A stretch of DNA of 64,000 nucleotides from Enoplolaimus lenunculus (lineage: Eukaryota > Nematoda > Enoplea > Enoplida > Thoracostomopsidae). The notes beneath the pieces are model-generated. The model was not told the DNA's origin. It saw only the letters and a program-made list of their open reading frames with translations, and made no database searches. The position numbers were made by a program, and so were the translations under genes. This document shows, in pieces, positions 34,701 to 49,700 of the stretch. How positions within the stretch are numbered: the stretch's first letter is position 1; each line of letters opens with the position of its first letter. The stretch is from NCBI GenBank assembly GCA_030248215.1, contig JASANG010003755.1, positions 288,019-352,018 of the forward strand. The letters are read 5' to 3'.

Positions 34701-37700
34701 GCAAATCAAATTAAAGCAATGATTTTTAGTACACAACGATTGGATTACTATAGAAATTGAAATATTTGTTAGTAAAAACGTCACCCTGCGGCGTATTTAT
34801 ATGACAAAATGCTTCAAGACCGTGTTACAGTTAGTTCATTTGTTTCACTAAGTGGTTTAATTTCAAAGACGTACATGATACCAGAACGAACAGGCTTTAA
34901 GCTTATTAACGTTTCAAATACGGTCTTGAAACTATAATTTTATTGGCTGAAACTATAATTTTATTGGCCCATGCGTAGAACAGGGCAGGATCGTTTTCCG
35001 GTAACAGAGTCAGTTTAAGCATTAAACTAATTATTTTGCTTAGGCTTAGGCTTACGCTTAGGCTTAGGCTTAGGCTTAGGAATATGCTTATACTACTGTT
35101 CTGAACCAGTTCTATGCATCGGCACTTTTATTGGTCAAATTGAAAATAATCAATAGTTGTTTTATCCTGCCAGAAATTAATAACAATCTCATCATCATTG
35201 ATAATCAAAGTTACCAAAACATACGAGTTTAAGATAAACACGGCATCACTTTAACCCGAGTCAGATTTGAAAAAATTCAATTGTTTGGGAAATTCAGCAT
35301 TTTCAGCAAGAAACTGGCCACTGATTTTAGTGTTAACGGAAACCCCAAATTGTTAAAGAAAATAAAGATGTTGAATATACGCCGAAACGTCGTCAGACAA
35401 CTTGTCACCCAACAATGTCCTAAAACCTATGAATATATCTAAGCATAATCCTAAGCCTAAACCTAAAGCATAATGATCGTCGACGAATTGCGCAGTCGAT
35501 GAAATTTTGGATTCAAAGTTGTCAGGCGACGAATTGTCGTGATAGCAAAAATAGTAATTGAAAATTTTTGAAAATTTTTTAGGATATAACCGAGTGTTTA
35601 TTAAAACACCCGTGTGTCTCTTTTACTAACTCGCAGGGTCGAACTGGAGGTTTGCCTCCGGCTCGCGAATAAAATCAAGCTCCGGCTTAGGTATTTTTCA
35701 CCTCCGGTTGCATCCTGCAGGTCGTCCTAATGGTTCAGAGAAAAAAAACAGAACAACGACTACAATCAAACAAATCCTGTGGGGCATTTAGAATCACTTT
35801 GCTTCAAATAGTTTACTCCGTCTGTCTGTTCGAACTATTGATGAGCAACGCCTGACTGCCACTGGAGACAATCAGATGCTCAGGACTCGACATTTAGAGA
35901 AATTGTTAAAATAGAAAATAGGAAAATAAATATGCGTTTCTCATTTCAGAGAGAAAAATATTTCATTTACTTACGAGGTGGTGTCTTAACATAAATTGTT
36001 TCAATTACACGAATCGGTGACGCCTGTCGTTTGACTGACGGACGTGCCGCCAAATCCATAAAAGGCGACGTTGGTGAACTGTCGTCTGCGGGTCGAATAA
36101 TAGGTTCGGTCACTGGTCGTTGAATTTCAACTGGGATTGGACGAATGAGCTGAGGTTCAGCTAACAAACAATTAAGCGATAAGTAAACAAAAGAGTTTGA
36201 TGATGATAACCGTAAACTAAATATGTCACAACTAAAATACAACTTAAACCTCGACCATACAACACAAATCGAACGAATAAAGCCAAGTATTAAATGCACA
36301 GGCACAGGTGAACTCTATAAGAGCCGGACACTACAGCCTAAACCTTAAACTTAAACCTCAACGGCAGCGTACACTGTAAATTTCAGCGAGTTGAATAATC
36401 AACTCAGAGAGAAAATTAGTTATCTCTGGTTATTCCTGAATTAATAACAGTAAATGTTAACTCGCTTTGAGTGGATTTCATTCCGGCTGAGTTGATTAAT
36501 TAACTCAGAATGAGTTTAATCAATTCAGAATTCTGAGTTCTGAAAGACCTAATTCAGAGCTCAGGTTTTTGAGTGGATTCAACTCATTCTGAGTTAAAAT
36601 CAACTCAGTGCAATGTACAGGGTAAACAATGACCAAGCTTAGGCCAAAGCATAAGGTTTCCAGTCTCTAACTCGGGCGATCTCTTAGTCTTCCAGCGGCC
36701 ATGCTTCTATAACATACATGCGTGATATAATTGAATACTATATACGCTGTAAAAAATGGGGAGTCAAGCTGACTCTCTCGGAAATAGGCTTTTCCTGACT
36801 ACACAAACTGAGTTAAATTTGAGTCCGCCAGAGTCAAATTCCATTCCCTGAATCGTTCATTGAGTCGAATTTGACTCAGTTTGTGCAGTCAGGGAAAGCC
36901 TATTTCGGAGAGAGTCAATTTGACTCGCCATTTTTTACCGTGTAGCTACTATACCGAAGTTTAAGACCACGTGGAATTTGTTACCAATTTTACGCGTGTC
37001 CCCAAAATCTACGTACAATTGTCATCGCACTCATTGTACTTTCCCCTCTAAATAGAACGCTCACAGACTTAAGGTGGCGCTGTACCTTTTCAATTTTCTC
37101 CATGTCTTCTGGCGACGTCTCTCACCGCATATCGCCGTAGAGGACGGTGCCACATGACAGGTACAGCGCCAACCCTTAGGAGTCATGAATTCTTATTAAT
37201 GAACCAAGGAACATTTTGCAACAAATTCCGCCACATTTGACGCTCGCTTCACTCCTGAGGTTTTCTTGATAGTCTTACACACGCAGTGAGGGCGAATCTA
37301 GTGATCTGGCACTTAAATCACCCTGTCAAATCAACCCAGAACTTAAACTTTTTTTTGGAACACATCAGTTTTAAAATTGTGTCAAGCTGTTCCCTACGCG
37401 ACTGTAAACACTGTTCATGTCGCTTTACTTAAACGATGAAAATATTAGTAAAGCCCAATTCAGACGGGCAAGTTTTTGCTGCGAGACCTTGCAGCTGCAA
37501 ATTGCACTTGCAAGTTTTGTCCAAAATCCCGTTCGAAAAACTTGTAGCGGCAAATAATTCATTAAAAATCAAAGATAGGAATTTAGTTGACATGTGTGAA
37601 TAACCATGCAAGTTCACGGAATGTATTGCATCCGTTTTCTCATTGGCTGATGAAAAAAAATGCAAGTTCTGCATTCAATTTGCAGGTGCAAGTTCTCGCA

Positions 37701-40700
37701 ACAAATACATGCACGTGCCAATAGGGCTTCAGTGGCTACGTGAATACCAGTCACCGCAGCATGTGCCAATAGCTGAACATACTTAAATATTAAGCTCTAT
37801 GTTTACGATTTCTACCCAGCTTAAATAACTCCATCTTATATACTTCGCTAAAGCTCAGCTACCCAAGCAGACGACGGCCTACAAAATTACCACTATCGCC
37901 AGCTGGCCACGGAGTTCCGTCTAACGTAGACCGATAATTTAGCGACCGATTTCGTCCTCGACCCAACAATCGACGATTTTCAAGTGACCAAGATTGATCA
38001 TGTCGCTCGTTACCGTGGTAACGGTTACTATGGTAACTGTCGCCATGGTATCTGTTGCCATGGTTACCATGTAAATATGCATCATCTTGTGTGCCGCTGT
38101 AATGGTAGTCGCGATGGTGATGTCCTCGTTTTCCATGCTCGACAGAATCATGACTACTGTTACGAAATGATTTAGAACGTTTTTTACTTGATTTTCCCTT
38201 ACGTTTTTTTGCCTTTGACGCGTCTGAATGATGATGCTTTTTGTCTCGTCGAGTCTCTCGAACTGTTCGTTCAATTTCTTCAACTCGACGCACTTCTTCA
38301 GTGGTTTGTTTTGATTCCTGCAGTGAAATTTTAGTCAAACTTAAGGAGTTGGTAGGATACGCCAAATTAATTGAAATATTAATGCTAAAATATATTGCTT
38401 ACTTCGCCTAAGCTGAACCCAATAGCCATTCAGCTTAAATTTGGCTTGAAAATAGATTCCGCATGGTGCTCAATTAAGCAACACCTGCTGAATTTTAAAC
38501 TTGAATTTCGAAGAGCCACAATTGAACAGGATAATACCAATTGGCGATAGGTTCTATACACATTTATCCCTGTGGTTCCTTGATTACGGACCGAAAACTC
38601 TACTGTGTTGTTTCTCAAATTTGTCATAATCAAACAAACTCGGCGATATATCCGTCCTGGCACTTGAAATGCCACAACTTCTAAAAGCATTCCACATATG
38701 TTGTATAGCTTTTAACAAAATCTGTTCTGAGCATCCACCGGGCCCGTAGCAAAGGGGGAAGGGTCAGGGGGGCTCAGTTCCCCGTGGAAAAATTTTGTCC
38801 CACCTCCAGAAAATTTTCAATCTTGCTTGTAAGTCATTGAAAACCCTTGTACGTTCGTCCTGAAAATTGTTTAGTCTCCCCGCTAGCACGGTGAGCTATG
38901 GGCATGGCATCTACAAATTTTAACTCAGAAACTTTAACAGCAACAGTTCAATTTGACTAAATGGAACTTGCGATACATTTTTCACCGCAAAAAAACTCTT
39001 TTTCTAAACTCTGTATTCGGAAGCAATATTTTAAATGTGTAAAGAGTAAAAAGATGAAAAAAATAAGATGGAACACGAGTGTTTTCGAACAATCCGTTCA
39101 AAACAAGAAACGCCGCTAATTGAAGTTATGGGCGTAGCCAGGATTTGGCAAGAAGGCTGGAACGACATTTTTAATTCCCACCCTTTGTTGTCAAAACAAA
39201 GTTATGACAAACGGTTTATGCAAAAAAACACATATTTCAATATCGTTTTGCTTAGCAATCACAGATGCTGTTTCTCTTCATACACACACTTGACTTTAAA
39301 CTTTCTATAAATACTTTAGGTATTTCTTCTCTAAAAAACCTGAAAGTCTCTAATGTTACCTTTTATGAAAATTTTGAATGGGTTCGTTTTTGAGTTACCA
39401 ACTGATATTTTTAAAAATTTATTTACGAAATCTGTAAGGAAAAATTGCACTCGTGTAATGCCACCTGGTTTAGCATTCATCACTTTGGCCTTGGCTAAAC
39501 TGCTATGCGGCTTATACGCCCTTCAGATATGATTATTTGGCTACGAACAATGTCGATAAAACGTGGTTTTACATCACTGTTGTTTTGCTACATCTTACAA
39601 TTGGCCTCCGGCGAATAATCTATTCTGATAACGCAGGTGGTTGTTCGGATTACGTATGAATCCAAATATGTAATTGAACTTGAAACCCGGTATAACTATT
39701 ATTGATTACCTTCGGTATAACGGCTCCTGGATATTCGTGAACAATCGCCGGTGGTCCAGCCCGTGCAATCGGTTTCGTTAACGGCACAAGTTCAGTTGAT
39801 TTTATAATTGATCGCGGCTTTTTGCGTTCATCCTATAAATGCAACTTCCACAATATCATTCGTACACCAGGTAACTTTTAAACACGTAAAATGATGATGG
39901 TCACTGATGTTTTCCGACTTCAATAACCAGCACATTGATTGTGTAAATGAGATGTTAATATGTTCTGCCAAGGGGCTTTGTTCAGCGCCGGCCGAAGGAG
40001 TTTCGCTGCGTTATGTATTGCCGTGTGGCACCGCGTTAATATTTCTTGATTTGAGTTGTACAGGGTTCTAAAGAGTACGGAGCAGGTTTGGATAGGATCC
40101 TACAAAATTCAGTGCGTGAGAGCCCCTTGGGATGTTGAAATAATTTTCAATTTTTTGTTTTAATTTTGTGAGGGTGGCGCCGCCTCCTTGGGGTGGTGCC
40201 CCCTAAATAGGGGGTATGGGCGTGGCTGCTCCGGCCTTGAATCCAAACAAACGTTGCAGTATGTACGAGGTATTTTTCAAAAATAAATCCATGTTTTTAG
40301 AAATAACAAAATTTATGTAAAATCAAATGGTAAATTATATTTCACAGCAGCTTGCAAAATGAAAATTGTGTGGTCAACATTGTTACATTTAAACTTTGTG
40401 TGGACAGCTGATCCCACAACTTAGCGTTCTATCAAAATATTAGAAAGCAAATTTTAGACTACCAAACTACGACTACAAGCGAATTTTACAATCACTAGTG
40501 CACTGTGTTAGTTAATGGCCGAAAATTTGGGATTAATAGGAGGCGTGCCATGCATTCTAAAACGTTACCGTGTACCTTGATTGGCTACCACTTGCAAAAC
40601 AATTCTACGCCGGCTATTGTGCTACGGTTACCTGTTGGATCGAATCACTCAAATTCGAACCTAATCTTAAAAGTATATCTGATAAAATAAAAAGAAGAAA

Positions 40701-43700
40701 ATATTCATGTAAGGAAAGGTTAAAAATAGAAACGTTTTTGAAGAACATTTCAAGCTTGAATTCATTGAAATACTTTCAATTCATAAAATGTTTCAATAAA
40801 CTTACCTTGATTCGTATGAGCGTTCCACGCCCTGAGTCAGTATCGGTATGATTTAATTCGGGCAGCGATGTATAGCGACTAGTTTTAAGACTTTCTTCAG
40901 TTCGAATTTCTTGCGCTGGCTGAATTGTGTTCACCGGGACAAATATGATTGGCTGAAAAATAGGCTGTTTTTTGGGGCACCAGATCATATTTACATTTTC
41001 ATTATTTCATAAAATAAAATTCATTAAAAACAACGCCGTGCAATTATTATGCAACCATAAAATTGGCAGTTTAACGCTGTAATAGCAACTGCATTTAAAG
41101 CCCCATTCACACGAGCAAGTTTTTGCAGCGAGAACTCGCAGCTGCAACTTGCACGAAATACTTGCAACTGAAAGTATTTTCACAGGAACATTCTGATTGA
41201 CTAATCAAACTGCAAATTCAAGCTACTTGCCAGTGCATTCATGTGTGCTAATTAAATTAAATAGCACGAATTGCAGTGAATAATTCGAAACTGCAAGAAG
41301 TTCAAAGCTGCTTTGTGACCAAACTTACACATGCAAGTTATACGTGCAAGTTTTTGCTGCAAGAACTTGCACGTGTGAATAGAGCTTTAATGCTGATATT
41401 CTCAAATGCGTGTAGCACCAATCATAAGTTATAGTAACGAACCTTTTACAGAAATACAATCGAGTTGCTATGATACTAAGCAGAATATTTAAACTGCAAC
41501 TTTCACAGTTCGCTTGTTTCAGAATCAATTACTAACTTGCAGTAATAGATGCAAAACACACAGTTGAGAATATGGCTAAAGGATACAGATGCGAATGGTT
41601 ATATTGGCGAATGTTAACTATAGAAGTTAGTCTCTAAGCGTAAACCTATGCCTAAGCCTAAGCCTACACATTAACCTAACTGTAAGTCTAAGCTTAAGCT
41701 TATCTCTATAATTTCCGCAGCCCCTGTGGTTCGCAGTAGACAGGCAACTATAATTAACAAAGGTTGACTATTGCAAGCTGTAATATGGCCATTTGGCAAT
41801 CAGATTAACAGGGCAGTTGCTGATCCACAAATTTCTGTCCGAAACCTTAATATAAAGGTTTGATTCCTGGTAGAGGCGCCTAGGCAACGCGTAACCCCCT
41901 TTGGATTCGTCAGCTAAATAAAGGGTCATACAGGAAGCTTTAGGTGCAGCAATGTTAGTTCACAGCACACCATCCCTAAGCAATCCATTTCATGAATATT
42001 TTCTATTTCATCTGCGACATACTTTTATGCTAGGATTCGAACTCCGGTGACTGGAGTGGGAGGCGTATACCATCACCACTCAGTTATAGGAGCTTGACGC
42101 TCGAGCCCGAGGGGGCTCTCACGTCTTGTGGTGATTTAGTACTATGTATACGTGTTCCAATTGTTAAACACGGTGCGATATATAGTATTTAACGTATATA
42201 CACTGCGCTGAGTTGCCCACACGCAACTCAATGTGCGAAGGGGTTATAGAAATTGTATTTTGATCTGTTTTACTGTTGATCATTTTTCAAGCATAATTGC
42301 ACTCGTTGTCTATGCTTTATATGGCTTGTAAAAAATGCAATAGCTATAATATATTTCAATGCTAATTAAGCTACGCTTAGGACGTTTGTTGCTGTTCACA
42401 TTTTCCTAGACAGATTCGCAATCTAGAAATTTCTGACGGGAGCAAGCACGATATACAATAGTGATAAAAAATTCGCGAACGAAGCCAGCGAGATGCCAAA
42501 CGCAATCTTAGTACTAAATCTTAAAATACAATTTTGGCTTCAAATTCCTGTTCGGGTTGAATGCCTGAATGCACTTCTTATATCCGACGATAGCAGATAG
42601 GTTTGTACGCAACCAAAACATCTCAATATACAAACGCTTCGACTGGTACCAAATTAAAATTTTGTGGAATAATGGACAAAACCTGAATATCTTAGGTTTG
42701 CTACGATCAAAATATACATCGCAGTCAAACCAGTAAACAGTATAAAACCTAAGCGTAAGCCTAAACCTAAACCAAAAAGTTATTTCACTACAAACGAACG
42801 TTCATTCTCCATAGAGCATCGCTATGGACCAATGAGCGAACGAATATTTCGTTTCAAATTTCAATTCAAGTTTCAAACCTGAATTTGAGTTTGAAGCTGA
42901 GGAGTCGGTCGGTCTGAACTCCATTGTTTCATTTGATCAGCGTTGACGCTGATCACAGAATGCGGGCTGTAACTTTCTGAAAATTGCCAGTTGCTGCTGT
43001 TAATCAAACTGGAGTGAGATCGACTCTACAAAAATCACAGAACAAAAATTCAAACTTCATTCATCGAGTTTAGACTGCATGCGGTTTGAGCTATTAAAGT
43101 TAGCTGTTAGCTAAGAGCAAGCAAATAAAGTTGGGTGAAATGGGGTTTGACCCGTAAACCACACAATTCTGGCACACTTTCGTCCATTTAAAGTTAAGGT
43201 TTAGGTTTGAGCTTCGACAAACGCTTTGAATTAAGCATAAGGAATGTCAAAACGTAAGCTTAAGCATTGGCCTGCACAATAAATAAATAAATTGTCGTAC
43301 ATTCAAGAAATATTGTTTGAAATTTAAGACAATTGGGTGTTGATACAGAATCCAGACATACATGTCTTGAATTACAGACTTTAATTTTTTAAATGTTTCA
43401 GAAATAAGAGGCTGAAATTTTTCAGATTGAAAAATCTGAAACGTAAGACTTTGTTTGATGAACGATTAGATGAAATAGCGGGTTTATTAAACTTGCGTTG
43501 ATAAATGTTAGTCTGAAGACTAAAGTTACTAGGATTTGTTGAAGCAGTTTTAGTTTTTAGCATCTAAATTAAGCAGTCTAAATCGTCATACCGATTGTTT
43601 TAGAGGTGGCGCAGCAACACATTCACCAGGTAACTGTGATTTCGGTTCATAACGACCTTCCCGTATATCCTAAATGCAAAATTATGACACTTTCAGTTAG

Positions 43701-46700
43701 TTCAACCGTATTCTAACTTTTGGGGGTCAACAGTGGCGGATCCACGAACAACTGGATGATATACATCCGGCCAACTCTGCCGTTCTGAAAATTATACAAA
43801 ACATCGTTGTTCAGCTCCGGCCCACAGGTTGTTTTCTAGCGAAACAGCACAAAATATCGCTGATATACAATTGAAATGGCTTGGTCCGACGGCAGCAATT
43901 TCTCTTAAAATATTGAAATGTTTGATAAACACGCGTTGAAATCTAAAATTTCGAATCTCAAAAAGTATACTTTTACATCGGAAATTGCTGGCTCCACCAT
44001 GGACCTTGTAGTTGTTGTTAGAATAGTTTCAAAGTAGGAATAAGAATTGCGATATACTTTTGGTGACGTCCGACGCCCTCCGTTATCCATACGACGCCGT
44101 CCGTAATCCATACGGCGCCGTCCGTCACCGTTCGGTATCGTACGCAAACAACTCACGTACAATAACTTATGGTACGACCGGAGACGGACGGTGCCGTACG
44201 GATGACGCACGGTGACGGATGGCGCCGTACGGGTGATGGACGGTGTCGGACGTCAAGTACAGCGCAATCCTAAGTTAGTCAAAGAGCAATCTGTAGCAAT
44301 GCCGCAACAAACACATTCAAAGAGTTTGCCCAAAAAGAGCACGAAGAAACAAACTTGAAATGGCTAAAAATCATAATATTCACCATAAAAAGGGTCCATA
44401 TCAGCTGTAGGGAAGGCTTGAATATCCTTGCCGCGGCACTGATTTATAGAAGTTAACTTGAAACTGTAAAACATTAGGTATCAAACGACACGTATTTATG
44501 ACGGTCAAGCCAATCTGCGATTCTGACCAATTACTATTAACAAAATGTTGCGTGCATTTAATAATTATGGTTTGCGGAATTGTTATACATCTTGACGCGG
44601 TCAATATTTCTATTTGACACAAGCAGAGTTCCAACGGGAACTAAATTTTGCCAGTACAGGAAATCGTACAGGAATTGGAAATTTCTTTGCCGGAACCGGA
44701 ACAGGAAATAAATTTATGCATGAATTCCAACCGGAACAGGAATTTCCGTTGAACCCTGGACATAAGCTAACTTTTTTCGGCACAAGTAAATGAGCTAAAT
44801 CAAGGCGATCATGTTCGGATGATATGATGCTGTACTCGCGATCTTTGTCAGCTGACCATTGTTCAAGTTCACGTCGAAATCGAGCCAGGCTGGTTGTATC
44901 ACCATCGACCTTAATAGGAACATCCACTGTTAAGGGGGGTTGTTCCGGAGAGAACCCCTTTGAACGAACCGCTAATCTCACAATTTCAATATTTACATTT
45001 TTCAACAACCATATCACTGTAAATTGTAATGAGTTAATTAATCAATTCAGACTGAAAGTTATCATTGCTGAGTTAACGACAGTAAAATTTAAACTCATTC
45101 TGAGTTTAGTTGATTCCGGGAAACTTAATTAATTAAACCAGAATGAGTTGAATTAACTCAGAATTCGGAGTTTTGATAGTCCTAACTCAGACCGAGTGAT
45201 TCAACTCGTTCAGAGTTAAAATCAACTCACTGGAATTTACAGTGTAGTATTGTTGAGTAACAGGAGTTTATTGCGAAAGATACATTAGCGGTGAAATTTA
45301 AAGAAAAATCACTGCACCAATAGAAACAACAGAGATAACCAACTTCTTAATAAATTCAAAAACGTCAGGATCACCAAATCATGCGGATTCATATTTATTC
45401 TTTTACATTAAGCACTGATCGAATAAGATAGTTCATGCGATTCCTGTAGAATATTAGCCAGCATTTCGACTCGATTGCTAGCTCTAACAGTCGATAATGT
45501 CTCTTTTTACAAGAGTATGCAACTGGGTACATTCTGTCAATTACGAGCACCAAGAGTCGATAATGATTCTCTTTACAAGGGTGTGCAACTGGGCTTAGTC
45601 TGTGTAGAAAAGAATGTAACTGGAACGCATTGCGTTTTGGCCCAACCTCCCCTGTATTTAGAGGGGCTGCAACCGGTACGAATCATGGCACTTTATGTAT
45701 GCGGCGTCAAACATGATTCCACTTATAGTTTAATTTAGCGTTATTGCATGTGACAACGACCCTCCTTCTAAATAAGGAGGGTCGGCCAAAAATGCAACAC
45801 CCGGTGGTACATTTAGTACCATGCGGGATCCTAAGAGTTGCACTTTCTTGTCATGATCCACTTTTGCTAACACCAAGTTTGGATGATGACAAGAGTGTGC
45901 AACTGGGTACATTCTGTCAATTACAAGCACCAAGAGTCGATAATGATTCTCTTTACAAGAGTGTGCAACTGGGTACATGCTGTGTACAAAAGAATCTATC
46001 CAGTAAATTTTGCATTTTTGGCCCACACCCCCTTATTTAGGAACGGGACGTTGCACTAATGTTTTGAATTTAATCTCAAGTTGATCCGATTTATTCTTCA
46101 AGCCTGTGTTTATTGTGTGGTTCAATTGGTACTACCCTTTAATCAGGGGGGTCGGGTATAAATATACCGCTCGCTGGGTTACATTTTGTACCATGCAGGT
46201 ATCCAGTAGTTGCACACTCTTGTCTAAAAGCGATAATCCGCTATTGCTACTTGCTACCATCAACGGGAAATACTGATTTGATGATAAGAAAACGTAATTA
46301 AATTTAATTTCAAACGCCACACAGAATTAAACGATTAAAATTGTCAGAAAGACATCCGAAAACATCGAACAAAACTTACTTTGAAGTTTAGATCAACTTC
46401 TTGAGCCTGATATTCTCAAAGTTCAATTTCAGTTATATACCGCAATACGAAACCAGTGAAATTTTAACGTTTTTAGTTAAAAATTCATAAATACCATAAC
46501 AAAACTCATATTTTAAACTTGAAATTTCCCTACATTTGTATGGTGGAGGTAAGGAATATGGACCCCTCTACGAATTTAATAAAAAATAGTTCATTTCATA
46601 GATTTCGACGCGCTGAGTTCAACGGTGCAATATTTAGCACTGCAGGAGACTCCGCACCCCAGCCCTTTTGTATTGCGGTACAATTGAAACACAGGTTCGA

Positions 46701-49700
46701 CAATGAGGTTTCATATACCGTAATATAAAAACTAGTCACATTTCAGAATTTACCTGAGTTTGGTTACAGTTGTGTAGACTAAAAAATACTTACCATAACT
46801 ATAGGCCATTTCGGCTCTGGTTACTATTGTAATAAAATCTGATAATGAAGACCAGATGCGAACTCGTAACTGCAATTGGTCAAAAGCATAAATATTCACT
46901 TACCTGGAACTTGCAAACAGTTGCAGAGTAATCAATTTCTCGCTAATAAATAAATATTTTCTTGCATTTCATGCGAAGAAGTTTGTTCAAAACTCATTTT
47001 GTCCGCTAAACTTAATACAGCACAAATCATTGTCTGATACGCTTTAATAAATATAAATTTTTAAGGCGTTTTCTGGTTATATTTGCTATTATATTGCTTT
47101 ATTAATAGACTCTGTTACCATTTCTATAATGGTACTTAAAATGAAAAAGTATTACAAAATTAATTAATTAAAGCCATTATTGGCAGCCAGTTGTAACTTT
47201 TTCAATGTGCTGTGGTTTCAAACGCTTTCACAATGTATATACTATGTTCAAAGAAGGCATTCGTTACCCAATACATGATTTACGTCTACAGAATTAGACT
47301 CGGTTAATTAATAGGTACTAATTCTTTGGCCAATGTTATTTTAAGGGGTGTAACAATAAATTATGCGTGTTCCTAAGCCTAAGCCTACGCAAAAATGTAA
47401 TCTAGAATCTAAAGCTACTGTTTAATAGACCCACCAGAAACCAGAACGCCCCTTAAAGTAACATGGGCCAATTGTTTTATAGAACGATGTGTATACTGTT
47501 GAAAACAAAGTTTACTACAGTGCTGAAACGCTGACCAAAATACGCATGTGAGGCGTTCTAGCTTTAATAACACAGATAACTGCCAGTATCCACGTTTGTA
47601 AACAATAATTAGCTGTTAATTAAAGTTTGAAGAATACGTTTAATAAACAGACTAAAAGGAAAGAACGTTATTGTGGTGCATCATGCAGGAAACGCAGAAC
47701 GTTTTTACAATGTGTTAAAATGGGCCCATAGCCAAGGGGGGCAAAAGGGGCTCAGCCATCCCGTATAAATTTTGGTCCACCAGACAATTTTCAACCTTGC
47801 TTGCAAGTCATTGAAACCCTTGAATGCTACTCCTGAAAAATTGTTAGCTTCCCCTAAGAAGGTGAATTGGGTACGGGCCAGTGTTGAAATAGCCAAGATA
47901 TTTAGCAATTTCAAGATAAGCTACACTCAACATGAGCCTGCTCAGGAATTGTGCGATGTCTTAGTCGATGAAATAATTCAGTAGGAAAGATTAAGAAATA
48001 GAAACTGTCCCATAACGAAGACATGCTTGAGCTGTTACCTCAGCGGAAACACGTGAAACATGATGAGTGAAAAAATCTTCCGCCTATAAATAAGCAAAAA
48101 TCCTATTCACACGTGCAAGTTTTTGCAGCAAAAACGTGCACGTGTGAATAGGGTTGTAAGACTTTGTCTTAGTTCCGTTGTTTAGTTATATTGAACTAAA
48201 CTTGCATCCGTAAAAATTTAGCGATCCATAAATATATCGTAGCAGGAAGTTCAGGACTTGCAGAATAAATGCGGGATACGGATAGCAGCGGTAGATATTA
48301 CTTTAGAACTCATTTCTGATTGGACGGAGATTTTGGAGAAGAAATATTTCAGAAATAAAAATGAAATTTGAAATAAGTCGAGATGGCATCGGTTGGAAGT
48401 TGAACGTCCTGAAAATAAATACAAAAGTGTTACTAACGATCGCGGGCGATTTCCGCATTACAAAAGGCAAGTGTCGCCGCTGTCCCGAAATCCCACGGCC
48501 TCATTATAAGTATTTGAGGTCGTAGGTGGAATTTTGGGATTTCGGGATATTGTCGAAGGTATGATTTTGGGTTTTTGGGATACGGTAAAAGGATGAATTT
48601 AAAGATATTTTGGAGATTTGAAATGATTTATCAAAGATTTGAGGCTAAGTACACTTAAGTTAACGCTATGCTCAAACCAAATCCTACACCTAAAAGCCTA
48701 ATCGTGAGCTTAAGCTTAAACCTAATCCTATTTTCAGGCGTAATTTAAGATCTAATGTATGCTCAAACCAAAGCCTACTCCTAAAGCGTAAGCCTAAGCT
48801 TGAGCCTAAGCCTACAACAAAACCTAAGCTTAAGGTTGTAACACTGCCAAACTCTAAGTATATCTAAGCCAGACGCTACGCCACAATATTCTAATTCCAA
48901 ATATAATCTTTAGCCGAATCCTTGCCTAATCCTAAATCTAGCCAAAAAGCTTAGCCTAAACCTAAGTCTAAGCCTAAGCAATTGCGAAATCACAAAATCA
49001 CAAAATCCCAAAATTTCGCCACAAACAAAACCTATCAGGTTATATAGCTCGGACTGTTGAATTTTGAGACAGACGGAAGGAAAGTATACATGAGCCGACT
49101 CAAGTATACTAAATCTTTGTCTGCCCCTGTCCAAATAGTAGGTTTGTGCCTATTGGCTTCGGATCAGGCCAATTTTGCCATTGGTCATGTCCGACAACCC
49201 CGTTGATGTCATTTTACCTTTCGCTATAATTTATTGAAACCAGAACATTTCTAGAGGGAGCAGATTTTGGTAGGAGTGGTCCACCCCCTTGTCCTTCGTC
49301 CAAACTTTACCGTCTTTTCTCGTTTTTCAATCCGTTTCATCGGCGCTGGATCTGTTTGAACGCCAGCGGATGTTGATACTGGCTTCGGTGCAATTTTTGT
49401 CAGCGGTTTGTAAATCGCTTCTTTTTTTGAAGACTGAAACATTGCACATGCATCTGTCATTAAATACCGGAGTCGGATGTTGATTTTTATGTCGGAGCCG
49501 GATATCCGGTGGAACCTTGATTAATAAATCACAAAATAACCTGGACAGGAGTTACAGAAATGAAGAATGTACCGTTGAAATTATAGGCTGACCGTTATAG
49601 TGAATACGACACAATTCGTATAAAATCCAAAGTAAAATGTTTCAAAAGTAAAACACTATTTTTTCATTAGGCCTAGGCCCATATTCTCAAATGTGTATAG

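Noticed and set aside
45475-46030. Paired plus and minus frames of about 90-98 codons
   Set aside because: Both are readings of the family G inverted repeats. The similar peptides on the two strands come from the palindrome.
48646-48980. A chromosome end or telomere fusion site
   Set aside because: The CCTAAGC units are highly diverged and flanked by ordinary intron sequence of the large gene. Similar arrays are scattered throughout, so no fusion is needed.
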